A stretch of DNA of 64,000 bases from NIOZ-UU13 sp964417935 (GTDB lineage Bacteria; Planctomycetota; Phycisphaerae; Sedimentisphaerales; Anaerobacaceae), in the NCBI GenBank assembly GCA_964417935.1, contig CAYQKF010000003.1, positions 1 through 64,000 on the forward strand. The letters run 5' to 3'. Positions 32,708 through 41,015 of the stretch are shown piece by piece (positions within the stretch are counted from its first letter, which is position 1; each line of letters opens with the position of its first letter). Position numbers and translations under genes: made by a program. The notes beneath the pieces were generated by a model. The model searched no databases and was not told the DNA's origin. It saw nothing but the letters and a program-made list of their open reading frames with translations.

Positions 32708-33510
32708 CAGCCAAACAGCTCGGTGAATTTTTCTTCTATGTCAGGATTTTCGCACAATGTCTGGCCAATCAGGACCGCTCTTACGCCGACGGACTTTAGC
32801 TTTTCGATGTCGGCTCGTGTTTTTATTCCGCTTTCGGCGACCAGCTCATTTTTGTCTTCGATAAGTTCCGCTAATCGGCTGGTCGTGTTCAAATCGACCT
32901 GCATTGTTGTCAGGTTGCGGTTGTTGATTCCGAGAACGCTGTATCCTTTTTTGGGAAAGCCGACAAGGCTGCGGACTGCTAACAGCGTATCGGCGCGGTG
33001 AATTTCCAAAAGGACCGTCAGCGTCAGCTCGGCTGCGGCTATCATCATGTCCATCAGTTCGCCGGGCTTCAGCGCTTCCGCTATCAATAATATCGCATCG
33101 GCACCGGCGGCGCGCGATTCATAGACCTGCCAGAGGTCGATGATAAAATCCTTTCGCAAAACGGGTAAATCCACCACCTGGCGAACCTGGTTTATATGTT
33201 CGAGTCTGCCCTGAAAATATTTTTCATCGGTAAGAACGCTGATTGCCTCGGCGCCGCATTTCTCGTAGGTTTGCGCGATTGCCACGGGGTCGAAATCCTC
33301 GCGAATGACCCCTGCCGACGGTGAGGCCTTTTTGACCTCTGCGATAACGTTTATGCCGCGGCTGTTAGGTTTGGTGACGGCCTTGTAGAAGTTGCGGCAC
33401 TTGCCCAGAGAGCGTATCTGCTCTTTGAGCTTATCGAGACTTGTCTGTGATTGTCGAGAGTGTACTTCAACTCTTTTGTCAGCGATTATTTTATCTAATA
33501 TATTCGCCAA
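32707..33510 (-). CDS. trpC: Indole-3-glycerol-phosphate synthase
   Basis: Tryptophan biosynthesis: closes the indole ring of CdRP with CO2 release. 267 residues, TIM barrel. INVIAEVKKASPSAGVI holds the catalytic Glu-Lys and the phosphate-binding start, FDPVAIAQTYEKCGAEAISVLTDEKYF follows, then LRKDFIID, GINNRNL and ESGI. The start is a TTG at 33510; no ATG is nearby. It follows DUF1844 and smpB on the minus strand after a palindromic repeat and no other trp gene is close, so tryptophan genes are dispersed here. Confidence 0.94.
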   Translation of the reverse strand: MANILDKIIADKRVEVHSRQSQTSLDKLKEQIRSLGKCRNFYKAVTKPNSRGINVIAEVKKASPSAGVIREDFDPVAIAQTYEKCGAEAISVLTDEKYFQGRLEHINQVRQVVDLPVLRKDFIIDLWQVYESRAAGADAILLIAEALKPGELMDMMIAAAELTLTVLLEIHRADTLLAVRSLVGFPKKGYSVLGINNRNLTTMQVDLNTTSRLAELIEDKNELVAESGIKTRADIEKLKSVGVRAVLIGQTLCENPDIEEKFTELFG

Positions 33511-33567
33511 TTCAACTTACCCATAAGAAAATCAAATATCAAAATGCCTTATAGAAGATACTATACG

Positions 33568-33668
33568 TCATTCCGAGCGTAGTGTCCCGATTTTTCGGGG
33601 CACGGAGCCGAGGAATCTATTAAAAAAAAGATTTCTCGACTTGCTTTCGGCTCACTTGCAATGACATC
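33568..33668. repeat. Palindromic intergenic repeat, GTCATTCCGAGC family
   Basis: CGTCATTCCGAGCGTAGTG ... AGATTTCTCGACTTGC ... TTGCAATGACATC, with an extra hairpin CCCGATTTTTCGGGG inserted in one arm. It lies between DUF1844 and trpC. Confidence 0.65.
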
Positions 33669-33674
33669 TACATA

Positions 33675-34067
33675 TTATCCTGCGACTTTAACATAGCTCA
33701 TACGAAGCTCATTGAGGGTATTAGCCAGAACTGTTTCTTCTTCTTTGGTCAGATTGCCTTTGGTTTTTTCTTCGAGGGTCTCGAGCATATCAATGTTGTA
33801 TTTTGCCATCTCTAAATCGGCCCCCTTTTTTTCCTGTCCCTTTACCTGCAGCAGGCCCAGGGCGAATAATGCCTGCGTAGTGAGCATACTTATCAATGCG
33901 GCGAAATTACCCTGCGGTAAAGGTCCGCGGGCCTGCTTTTCTTCCTGAGTCTTTTTCTTTTCGGTCTCTTCCTGTGCGGCTAATATTTCCTTCTCTCTTT
34001 GTGCCTCGGCCTTCCAATCCTCATCGACTATGATCTTTTTCTCTTTTTTCTTTTCCTCTTCAGCCAT
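33675..34067 (-). CDS. DUF1844 protein
   Basis: 130 residues. A highly charged N-terminus rich in Lys/Glu is followed by the DUF1844 core: GNFAALISMLTTQALFALGL, DLEMAKYNIDMLETLEEKTKGNLT and EEETVLANTLNELRMSYV. The family is small, helical, common in Planctomycetes, Verrucomicrobia and Acidobacteria, and of unknown function. It starts 24 bases after smpB and is probably in its operon. Confidence 0.88.
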   Translation of the reverse strand: MAEEEKKKEKKIIVDEDWKAEAQREKEILAAQEETEKKKTQEEKQARGPLPQGNFAALISMLTTQALFALGLLQVKGQEKKGADLEMAKYNIDMLETLEEKTKGNLTKEEETVLANTLNELRMSYVKVAG

Positions 34068-34091
34068 AATTAGAACCCTTTGAATGTTCTG

Positions 34092-34577
34092 TTATCTGCG
34101 ATATTTTTTCATACTTCTATCGACATCTCGTTTTTGGTCGCGTTCGGTAATTGCTTTTCTTTTGTCGTATTGTCTTTTGCCTCTGGCTAAGGCTAATTCT
34201 ATTTTTGCCAGGCCCCTGTCGTTGAAATAAATCCGCAGCGGCACGAGGGTAAAGCCGCGCTGTTCGAGCTTTGTTCTTATTCTGTGGATTTCGGCCTTGT
34301 GCAGCAGCAGTTTTCTTTTCCTGGTCGGCTCGTGCTGCCAGGCCCCTGCCTGCTGGTATGGGGCGATGGTTGCGCCGACGAGCCAGCACTGTTGGTCTTC
34401 GACCCTCGCGTATGAGCCGTTCAGGTCGGCGGCGCCGGCCCGCAGCGATTTAACCTCGGCACCCAACAGTTCAAGGCCAGCCTCGAACTTCTCGATAAGC
34501 TCGAAGTTTCTGTAAGCCTTTTTATTGACTGCCACCGGACTCTGCTTATTCTTGTCCTTGCGCGATTTTGCTGCCAT
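34092..34577 (-). CDS. smpB: SsrA-binding protein
   Basis: Binds tmRNA and brings it to stalled ribosomes (trans-translation). 161 residues from ATG 34577. AYRNFELIEKFEAGLELLGAEVKSLR, GSYARV, the ...R-RKLLLHKAEIHRI segment, LVPLRIYFNDRGLAKIELALARGKRQYDKR and the basic tail are standard. The -10 box at 34585-34590 ends seven bases before the ATG, which suggests a leaderless message. ssrA itself was not found in the window. Confidence 0.95.
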   Translation of the reverse strand: MAAKSRKDKNKQSPVAVNKKAYRNFELIEKFEAGLELLGAEVKSLRAGAADLNGSYARVEDQQCWLVGATIAPYQQAGAWQHEPTRKRKLLLHKAEIHRIRTKLEQRGFTLVPLRIYFNDRGLAKIELALARGKRQYDKRKAITERDQKRDVDRSMKKYRR

Positions 34578-34584
34578 TTGCACT

Positions 34585-34613
34585 ATGATAGCGACAAGAC
34601 GGGGATTTTGCAA
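34585..34613 (-). promoter_or_regulatory. Promoter of smpB, probably leaderless
   Basis: Minus strand: TTGCAA (34608-34613), 17-base spacer, TATCAT (34585-34590). Initiation seven bases downstream would fall on the ATG at 34577. Confidence 0.5.
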
Positions 34614-34630
34614 GAACCGGGTACCTATAT

Positions 34631-34697
34631 CAGAAATCAGAAGCCAGAAGCCAGAAGTCAGTGTCAGTCAGTGTCAAAGTCAGTGTCAGTCAGAGTA
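34631..34697. repeat. Stuttering repeat (CAGAAG / GTCAGT)
   Basis: Repeated AGCCAGAAG then GTCAGTGTCAGT units between divergent smpB and the terminator of prepilin-Hint gene 2. Confidence 0.7.
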
Positions 34698-34698
34698 A

Positions 34699-34734
34699 TA
34701 AAAAAACGGCCTTATGCGATTGTGCATAAGGCCG
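34699..34734 (-). terminator. Rho-independent terminator of prepilin-Hint unit 2
   Basis: Minus-strand stem CGGCCTTATGC / GCATAAGGCCG (arms 34724-34734 and 34707-34717) followed by a run of T. Its sequence and position after the gene match the terminator at 12570-12605, and the 3' untranslated DNA between (GATAGCCGGAT) is also shared. Confidence 0.9.
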
Positions 34735-34833
34735 CCCGTAAACAACCGAAGCAAGGATAATCTTTACGCTATCCGGCTATCAACCAATACGGTGTTCTAA
34801 GAATAGATTGAACAGCCGTCTTGATACGCCGTA

Positions 34834-36120
34834 TTAGAAGTCGCGCACGATCACTCTATCATTGCCAACCGTGTACTGGTCTGAGCCGCTGACCTTCAGG
34901 TTATAGACCTTGCCGACGAAGGGCATTGCCCTGGTTACAACGCTCTTGATAGCAACTGTGCCGTTTGATGTTTTCAGCTTCATACCGCTTTGCAGATTTT
35001 GGGCAGCAACCCATTGTCCGCAATCAAGCATGAAGCAGTGTGCACATACAACACTGATGCAATTTCCGTTTTCGAGCGTAATATCGCGGCATTCGAAGGT
35101 TCCCTCGTGCTCTTCGACTTTTTCCAAGCTCGCTGTTACAGCACAGCCGACTTTCTGGTCTGCGGTAACTTTTGAGATTTGCACGAGTGCCCCGTTTACC
35201 CATACTGGTGTATCAGCGAGGAAGCATCCCCTGCCCTTTGGCGGTGGGGCTGCCGCTGCTCCAGCTTCGCCATCGTTTACCAGGAACGAATCCAATCTGT
35301 CCCCGGGCTCAGTGACTCCAGGATTAGGCAGGCCGCCTCGTCGAATATCTCCGCCGTCCCAGTAGGTGTAGATGTTATCATCATTGATGGCGCAGTGTGG
35401 GCGTTTTGCGAATTCTACATGGCTGTCCATAAACAATACGTTTTGTCCATCTTCCTGGTGTTGAATGGCGTTTCCAACATTGACTGCTTCTTTGCCACCG
35501 TCAGGAAGGAAGGCGGCATATCTGTCAGTCTTGGCTTCTGCAGCGGGAGAGTTTATCCATGGATTCCGGTCGGCTGCCACCGCCATGCCGGGTTCGCTTG
35601 ATGTGGTCAACGCATACAAGCCATAAGGCATATGGTAAGAGTAGCTGCAATGCGTTAGTGGCTCCAGCCCAAAGTCCCAGAGGTCAATAAGCTCTCTGTC
35701 GCCTGCACCGTCGTCCGAGGCCTTAAATTCGTTGGTCCCGGAATCACCCTTGCAGATAAAGGACTTTGGTGTTACCTCGGCATACTTGACCAGAAGATAG
35801 AAACTGGCTGTAATTGTGCCCGTACCGCCGCTGCTGTCGGCGCTTAAGCCGTAAGCAGCGAATCGGTTATCGGCCAGCCACTGTGGTATGCGACCGCCCC
35901 AAATGCTGTTTCGGCCACCGGCCCTCGGTAGTTCATCGTCGTAATCGTTACTGTAGATCAGCATTGCCTTGCCGATACCGGACAGGTTCGTCCCGCAGAC
36001 CATTCTAAAGGCAATCTGCCTTACCCTGGCCAGCGCGGGCATCAGAATGCCCATCAGCAGGGCTATGATCGCGATCACGACCAACAGCTCAACTAATGTA
36101 AAACCTTTCTTTTTCCTCAT
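34834..36120 (-). CDS. Prepilin-type protein with C-terminal Hint domain (2 of 2)
   Basis: 428 residues, paralogue of 11211-12494. The prepilin signal KKKGFTLVELLVVIAIIALL is nearly identical and the pseudopilin body is highly similar (MVCGTNLSGIGKAML, ADRNPW, HQEDGQNVLFMDSHV). The Hint domain runs from Cys299 (GRGCFLADTPVWVNG) to the end: ECRDITLENGNCISVV, CAHCFMLDCGQWVAAQNL, and VGKVYNLKV..., closing VIVRDF. The catalytic first Cys and block-B His are retained, the terminal His-Asn is not. Extra cysteines (in CAVT, VVCAH, LDCG) are peculiar to this copy. RBS AAAAGGAG. The gene has its own promoter, leader and terminator, all homologous to those of copy 1. Confidence 0.85.
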   Translation of the reverse strand: MRKKKGFTLVELLVVIAIIALLMGILMPALARVRQIAFRMVCGTNLSGIGKAMLIYSNDYDDELPRAGGRNSIWGGRIPQWLADNRFAAYGLSADSSGGTGTITASFYLLVKYAEVTPKSFICKGDSGTNEFKASDDGAGDRELIDLWDFGLEPLTHCSYSYHMPYGLYALTTSSEPGMAVAADRNPWINSPAAEAKTDRYAAFLPDGGKEAVNVGNAIQHQEDGQNVLFMDSHVEFAKRPHCAINDDNIYTYWDGGDIRRGGLPNPGVTEPGDRLDSFLVNDGEAGAAAAPPPKGRGCFLADTPVWVNGALVQISKVTADQKVGCAVTASLEKVEEHEGTFECRDITLENGNCISVVCAHCFMLDCGQWVAAQNLQSGMKLKTSNGTVAIKSVVTRAMPFVGKVYNLKVSGSDQYTVGNDRVIVRDF

Positions 36121-36489
36121 TTTTGTTCTCCTTTTCTATTTTGAGATTCGCAAACTTGACCGTTTTTAAGTACGCTTCGCTTCACATTTTGATAGATGAA
36201 TGCTTACTGTCACATAAACACCGGACACTAAACACTGTTTTGTGCGAATCTCCTTGACTTAATCTTTTCGCTTAAAAACGGTCGGTCCAACCTTGCAAAA
36301 CCACGTTTTGCCAACAGGATTTGTGCGCTCAACTCTATTTACTTTTAGCATAGCTGCCGATTCGAGGTTATATGCCAAACCGTAAAATGCCTTTTCCCGG
36401 CAAGTGGGCCTTATGATATGAAATTTCGACCAAAATATGATGACGGTTTAAATTATAATAACAAATACTTTCCAAACCTACCTGCCTTA
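36121..36489 (-). promoter_or_regulatory. Structured 5' leader of prepilin-Hint gene 2
   Basis: About 370 bases. In transcript order: the hairpin module (36486 down to 36399), a GCAAAAC-GTG-GTTTTGC hairpin, arm A1 GACCGTTTTTAAG (36271-36283), arm B1 GAGATTCGCA (36243-36252), arm A2 CTTAAAAACGGTC (36158-36170) and arm B2 TGCGAATCTC (36143-36152). A1 pairs with A2 over 13 bp and B1 with B2 over 10 bp, in crossing order as at locus 1, but with shifted helix boundaries. Only one hairpin module is present here. Confidence 0.7.
36399..36486 (-). repeat. Leader hairpin module, copy c
   Basis: Transcript 5' arm GGCAGGT pairs with 3' arm ACTTGCC (one G-U), then AGG with CC inside; the interior keeps TTATAATTTAAA, GTCATCATATT and TTTCATATC of copies a and b. 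Confidence 0.7.
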
Positions 36490-36495
36490 TTTATA

Positions 36496-36524
36496 ATATT
36501 AACACAGGGTGGCTTTCCTGTCAA
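36496..36524 (-). promoter_or_regulatory. Promoter of prepilin-Hint unit 2
   Basis: Minus strand: TTGACA (36519-36524), 17-base spacer, TAATAT (36496-36501). The predicted start is right at the GGCAGG hairpin nine bases downstream. Confidence 0.7.
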
Positions 36525-36601
36525 ATAAATTTCGGCGAATTTTCCAAGTTTCTTGAAAATTTTTACAGTTTGCTTAATATCCTTGTTTTCGGCCTGGAAT
36601 C

Positions 36602-38035
36602 GTGGATATGAGAACTCAAAAAATTTACGAAGACATAAAAAAACTGCTGAAAAAGCACAACCAGAACCATCTTTTAGCATTCTGGGACCAGTTGAATACA
36701 ACCCAAAGGCAGGACCTGCTTGCGCAAATACAGGAGTTAGACTTTGCGAAAATAGATTATTGGGTGGCTAATTGCGTTATGAAATCTTCTTCTGCAGCAA
36801 TAAGTACCGATTTGGCTCCTGCTTCGTTCTACAACTCTGAACCAGCCGACCCTCAGCAGCATCGTAAGTATGCCGGAGCCGTCGTATTGGGCAAAGAGCT
36901 GATACGGCAGGGCAAGGTCGCTGCCTTCGTCGTTGCAGGCGGCCAGGGAACCCGGCTCGGATACGACGGCCCAAAGGGAAATTTTCCCATTAGTCCTGTC
37001 AAAAACAAAACGCTGTTTCAAATCTTCGCCGAGTCCATCGCAGCAGCCTCGCAAAAATACCAGGCCATCTGTCCCTGGTATATTATGACCAGCCCTTTGA
37101 ACCACGACGAGACCATAGAGGTTTTCCGCTCCAATGACTATTACGGCCTGGATGATAAAAACGTCTTTATATTTCAGCAGGGCACACTGCCCAATTTCGG
37201 CTCCGACGGCAAAATACTGCTGGCCGACAAAGCCGGAATAAGCTGCTCACCCGACGGGCACGGGGGAAGCCTTAAGGCACTTTACCAAAGCGGAGCAATC
37301 GAAGATATGAAAAAACGCGGCGTGGAATTTGTGAGCTATTTCCAGGTCGATAACCCTCTGATAAATATTTTCGACCCCCTCTTTATCGGCCTGCACGTCC
37401 TCAATGAGGCTGAGATGTCCTCAAAGGCTCTTATTAAGACCGGGCCCTATGAAAAGGTCGGCAACTTCTGTTTGGTTGACGGCAAGGTCACCGTCATCGA
37501 ATACAGCGATTTTCCTGACGAGCTGGCCCAGAGACAAAATCCGGATGGCTCCCTGACCTTCGGGCTCGGCAGTATCGCTATCCACATTATCAGCAGGGCT
37601 TTCGTTGAGAGACTGAATGCTGATGGTTTTTCTTTGCCTCTGCACAGAGCTGTCAAAAAAATTCCGCACATCGACCGGCAGGGAAAGCCTGTGGAATCTG
37701 ATGAACCTGGAAGCATAAAGCTGGAGAGTTTTGTTTTTGATGCTCTGCCGTTGGCCTTGAAGTCGATAATTTTGCAGACGCTGCGAAACGAAGAATTCGC
37801 CCCGACAAAAAATGCCACCGGCGTTGACAGTGTCAATAATACCGGGCGAATGATGGCTGCTCGCGCTGCCGCCTGGCTCGAATCAGCGGGCCTGATTATC
37901 CCCAAAAAACCGGATGGCTCGATTGATTGTGTCCTTGAAATCGCCCCGAGCTTTGCACTGGAAAAAGATGACATCAAAGCAAAGCTAAACCGGATACCCA
38001 AAATCAAATCAAAGGATAAAATATACCTGTCTTGA
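36602..38035 (+). CDS. UDP-N-acetylglucosamine/UDP-sugar pyrophosphorylase (UDPGP family)
   Basis: 477 residues of the eukaryote-like UDPGP family that makes UDP-sugars from UTP and a sugar 1-phosphate. The nucleotide-binding loop is VVAGGQGTRLGYDGPKG, followed by NFPISPVKNKTLFQIFAE; PDGHGGSLKAL and FQVDNPLINI are further UAP-type signatures, pointing to GlcNAc-1-P as substrate (inference). Such enzymes occur in Planctomycetes. The start is GTG 36602 or ATG 36608; no RBS is visible. A Tat nitrilase follows 26 bases downstream. Confidence 0.88.
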   Translation: MDMRTQKIYEDIKKLLKKHNQNHLLAFWDQLNTTQRQDLLAQIQELDFAKIDYWVANCVMKSSSAAISTDLAPASFYNSEPADPQQHRKYAGAVVLGKELIRQGKVAAFVVAGGQGTRLGYDGPKGNFPISPVKNKTLFQIFAESIAAASQKYQAICPWYIMTSPLNHDETIEVFRSNDYYGLDDKNVFIFQQGTLPNFGSDGKILLADKAGISCSPDGHGGSLKALYQSGAIEDMKKRGVEFVSYFQVDNPLINIFDPLFIGLHVLNEAEMSSKALIKTGPYEKVGNFCLVDGKVTVIEYSDFPDELAQRQNPDGSLTFGLGSIAIHIISRAFVERLNADGFSLPLHRAVKKIPHIDRQGKPVESDEPGSIKLESFVFDALPLALKSIILQTLRNEEFAPTKNATGVDSVNNTGRMMAARAAAWLESAGLIIPKKPDGSIDCVLEIAPSFALEKDDIKAKLNRIPKIKSKDKIYLS

Positions 38036-38061
38036 TTGCAATTTTCACAAGGAGATACCTC

Positions 38062-39036
38062 ATGTATTTTGAAGACACAGACTTTTCCCGCCGTCAATTC
38101 TTAGCACTGGGTGCAGGAGCCGGTGCAGGGCTGGTTGGTTACAGAAACCCTGCTTATGCCAAACCCAAAAGCTCCATGCAAGCAAGAAACAGTATCTGTG
38201 TCGCTGCATGCCAAATACTGACATATCCTGACCTGGAAAAGAGCGTTAAAAAAATAGTTCAGTGGATGAAGTCGGCTTCAGAAGATGGTGTTGATGTGGT
38301 GGTTTTTCCCGAGGCGTGCCTGTGCGGTTATCAATATGATGATAGCTACTGGAAAAAAGCAAATCCTAAGGACTTCGAAAATGCTGAGATGAGTATCGTG
38401 GCGGCTTCAAAGAGTCTGGACATTGCGGTGGTTCTCGGTACAGTGCACTGGGAAGAAGGAAAACTCTTCAATAGCCTGTTAGCAATTGATAAAGGGGGCA
38501 AGGTGCGAGGCAGATATGCAAAAACTCATTTGGCGGAGAGTTGGCCGGGGCTTGTTCCCGGAAAAATATTGCCGATTTACACCCTCGCCGGCGTTAAATC
38601 CTGTTTTATAATCTGCCACGATGTTAGGTATCCTGAGCTTGTCCGCCTGCCTGCCATTGCCGGAGCGCAGATATGCTACTTCATTAGCAATGAAAGTCCA
38701 CTAACTAAAGAATACAAACTTTCTGCTTATAGGGCGATGCCGATAGCACGAGCCACAGAAAACGGAATCTTTTGTGTGATGGCTAACGCGCCGGCTAACC
38801 CTAAGAATATAAACGCACCAAATCAATCTCACGGAAACAGCAAGATTATTCATCCTGATGGAAACATTCTGGAAGAAGCGGGCTATTTTGAGGAAGGACT
38901 GGTTAGTGCGACAATTAATGTTGGCCAGGCAACACGGAATATTGCCCAGCGGGCTGCAAAGGACGATACAATATTAAAAGAATGGATCAACAAGGGAGTC
39001 CGGCTTGTACAAGTGGAACCACCCCGCACCAATTAA
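38062..39036 (+). CDS. Carbon-nitrogen hydrolase (nitrilase superfamily), Tat-exported
   Basis: 324 residues from ATG 38062 with AAGGAG upstream. The N-terminus has a Tat motif (SRRQFLALGAGAGAG) and a signal peptide probably cut near AYA. The Glu-Lys-Cys triad is visible: FPEACLCGY, RYAKTHLAE and FIICHDVRYPEL. It hydrolyses a C-N bond (amide, carbamoyl or nitrile) outside the cytoplasm; the substrate is unknown. Export of a nitrilase is unusual. The 3' end of the gene supplies one arm of a bidirectional hairpin (39025-39062) shared with the convergent gene. Confidence 0.88.
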   Translation: MYFEDTDFSRRQFLALGAGAGAGLVGYRNPAYAKPKSSMQARNSICVAACQILTYPDLEKSVKKIVQWMKSASEDGVDVVVFPEACLCGYQYDDSYWKKANPKDFENAEMSIVAASKSLDIAVVLGTVHWEEGKLFNSLLAIDKGGKVRGRYAKTHLAESWPGLVPGKILPIYTLAGVKSCFIICHDVRYPELVRLPAIAGAQICYFISNESPLTKEYKLSAYRAMPIARATENGIFCVMANAPANPKNINAPNQSHGNSKIIHPDGNILEEAGYFEEGLVSATINVGQATRNIAQRAAKDDTILKEWINKGVRLVQVEPPRTN

Positions 39037-39062
39037 GCTTAGGCTCACGTCTAATTGGTGCG
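39025..39062. terminator. Bidirectional hairpin between convergent genes
   Basis: Perfect 11-bp stem CGCACCAATTA (39025-39035) / TAATTGGTGCG (39052-39062), 16-base loop. The left arm lies within the last codons of the nitrilase gene. T-rich sequence follows on the plus side only weakly. Confidence 0.5.
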
Positions 39063-39069
39063 GAATTGT

Positions 39070-40275
39070 TTACTTTGTATAGAATCTATAAATGGTCTCC
39101 GACGTATATTTCTGGCCCGGAAGCAGAACAGCAGACGGGAAGTTGGGTTTATTCGGTGAATCCGGGAAGTGCTGCGTTTCCAGGCAAAAGCCGTAGTGCT
39201 TTTTATATACCTTGCCGCCTTTGCCGGTTAAGGTACCGTCCAGGAAATTTCCGGTATAGAGCTGAACGCCGGGTTCGGTGGTATAGATTTCCATTACGCG
39301 CCCGCTGGTTGGCTCGTTCACTTTTGCAGCCAAAGCGAGCGTGCCCCCACCACTGTTGATTACGTAGTTGTGGTCGTAGCCGCCGGAGACCTGCTCAATT
39401 CGAGAACCAATGGACATCGGCAGGGTAAAATCCATCGGTGAATCTTTAACGCTTCTGATTTCACCGGTCGGTATCAGGCCTTCATCGACCGGCGTGTACC
39501 TATCGGCGTTGAGCGTAAGCTCATGGCCAAGAATATCACCGGTCCCCTGGTCGGCAAGGTTGAAATAGCTGTGATTCGTCAGATTTACCACCGTCGTTTT
39601 GTCCGTCTCGGCCTCATAGCTAATCTTCAGCTCATTATCTGCTGTCAGAGTATAAGTAACGGTGCATGCCAGATTGCCCGGATATCCTTCTTCATCGTCC
39701 TCGCTTATATAGCTCATCTTCAGCAGTGCTTCATTATCGTTGGCCCATAGGTCCTCTGGTTTCCATACCACTTTGTCAAATCCCTTGATACCCCCGTGCA
39801 GATGATTTTCCCCATCGTTGGCAGCTAACTTATACTCGACGCCATCGAGCATGAACTTGGCACTGCCAATACGATTAGCATATCGGCCAACGGTCGCCCC
39901 GAAATAGGGGTGCGCCTTAATATATCCGTCAAGCGCATCGAAGCCGAGCGTTATATCAGCTAAGTTTCCGTCCCGGTCCGGGACCTCCAGCGAAACCAAA
40001 ATAGCCCCGTAGTTGGTAATCTTAGCTCTAAGACCGTTGGTATTAGTCAAAGTGTACAAGTCAACTTCCCTGCCGTCGGGCGTTTGGCCGAAAGATTCTT
40101 TATCAGCACTCATTAGTCTTGTCTCCTTAGCTTCGGGCTTAGCTTGGGGTTCTGTTGGAGTCGGTGTTTTCTTTTTGCAGCCGGGCATAAAGACTGCCAT
40201 TACTACCAGAACAAAACTCGTCTTGGCAAAGGCTGGCCAAGCCGGAGCCGGATTAACCCAAAATCTCGTTTTCAT
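39070..40275 (-). CDS. galM: Aldose 1-epimerase, lipoprotein
   Basis: Interconverts alpha and beta anomers of hexoses. 401 residues from ATG 40275 (RBS GAAGGGAG). A lipoprotein signal ends in VFMPGC (Cys about 35), then a KKKTPTPTEPQAKPE linker and the GalM barrel: NYGAILVSLEVPDRDG, NRIGSAKFMLDG, GENHLHGG, NLTNHSYFNL (catalytic His) and CLETQHFPDSPN (catalytic Glu). Surface display suggests work on sugars released outside, alongside the sulfatases. Upstream frames up to 40374 have no RBS. Confidence 0.93.
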   Translation of the reverse strand: MKTRFWVNPAPAWPAFAKTSFVLVVMAVFMPGCKKKTPTPTEPQAKPEAKETRLMSADKESFGQTPDGREVDLYTLTNTNGLRAKITNYGAILVSLEVPDRDGNLADITLGFDALDGYIKAHPYFGATVGRYANRIGSAKFMLDGVEYKLAANDGENHLHGGIKGFDKVVWKPEDLWANDNEALLKMSYISEDDEEGYPGNLACTVTYTLTADNELKISYEAETDKTTVVNLTNHSYFNLADQGTGDILGHELTLNADRYTPVDEGLIPTGEIRSVKDSPMDFTLPMSIGSRIEQVSGGYDHNYVINSGGGTLALAAKVNEPTSGRVMEIYTTEPGVQLYTGNFLDGTLTGKGGKVYKKHYGFCLETQHFPDSPNKPNFPSAVLLPGQKYTSETIYRFYTK

Positions 40276-40580
40276 TTTTTTACTCCCTTCTTCAGTCCAA
40301 AAGACCAATCCATCTCTTTTCATTGTAACTGACCGTGTCTGAGTACAAGCCACAATAGCAGGTTTGCAATCCATAAACGCTTATTTTGAAATATACCGCT
40401 GGCAAAATAAAATGTCAAAAAGTTTATTCCCACCATCTCACAAAAAATGTATCCCGCTGCGAGTCTTGCACCAATTAGGCCCCGGCCAAAGCTCAATTCG
40501 TGCAGAATGAAGCTTGTGTCGGGGAGCGAGTACTTCGCAGAGTAGTGCAATCTAAAAATTATCGGTAATCAATCCGCTCT

Positions 40581-40720
40581 GTAGAAAGGACCGTGTGTTA
40601 TTTCGACCGAAGCGATGCGAATCATCGCGAAGTGGAGAAATCTATTCAAAAAACAGATTTCTCGGCTCGCCTTGGCAGGGCCTTCGGCTCACTCGAAATG
40701 ACATCTACAATGTTCTCTAC
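40581..40720. repeat. Nested palindromic repeat, copy 2
   Basis: GTAGAAAGGAC and GTTCTCTAC outer arms, with the same inside as 2373-2489 apart from a CTTGGCAGGGCCTTCGG insertion in the right arm. Lies in a 740-base gap that holds no gene. Confidence 0.75.
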
Positions 40721-40851
40721 AAGGCATAATCAATCATCAATTAAACGGCGCTCTTTCACCTGGTCAATGCAGTGCCATAAGCTCAGAGTCCGGGAAATCC
40801 ATTCGAAGCGGTTAAATTTTTTATTGGTTTGCTTAGGTATGTAGAAACAGC

Positions 40852-40900
40852 TTGGGAGCGTTTCGAACCTACGACCACCTTGGGAATAAGGAGTTTGGGA
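40852..40900 (-). other. Possible tRNA 3' fragment
   Basis: Reads on the minus strand as the variable loop and T-arm of a tRNA (AAGGTGGTCGTAGGTTCGAA) followed almost directly by GCTCCCA, as if the 3' T-stem strand (expected CCTAC) had been deleted. No D-arm or 5' acceptor strand is next to it. It could be a relic of an integration site; it is not a functional tRNA. Confidence 0.35.
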
Positions 40901-40940
40901 TTGTAAATGCTTGTTTTTTAAAAGGATGGAAAGTTGTTCG

Positions 40941-40969
40941 GGGTGTGGCTAATTTTTCTAACCACACCC
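40941..40969. repeat. Inverted repeat after the coiled-coil lipoprotein gene
   Basis: GGGTGTGG (40941-40948) / CCACACCC (40962-40969), 13-base AT-rich loop. It could end the minus-strand transcript, but no T-run follows. Confidence 0.4.
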
Positions 40970-41015
40970 GTTGTCCGTAGTGGTCCTATAGACGCTTGAC
41001 AAGCACACGTTATCG

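Noticed and set aside
40320..40550. 76-residue minus-strand frame after the epimerase
   Set aside because: No family features; overlaps the 5' region of the epimerase gene.
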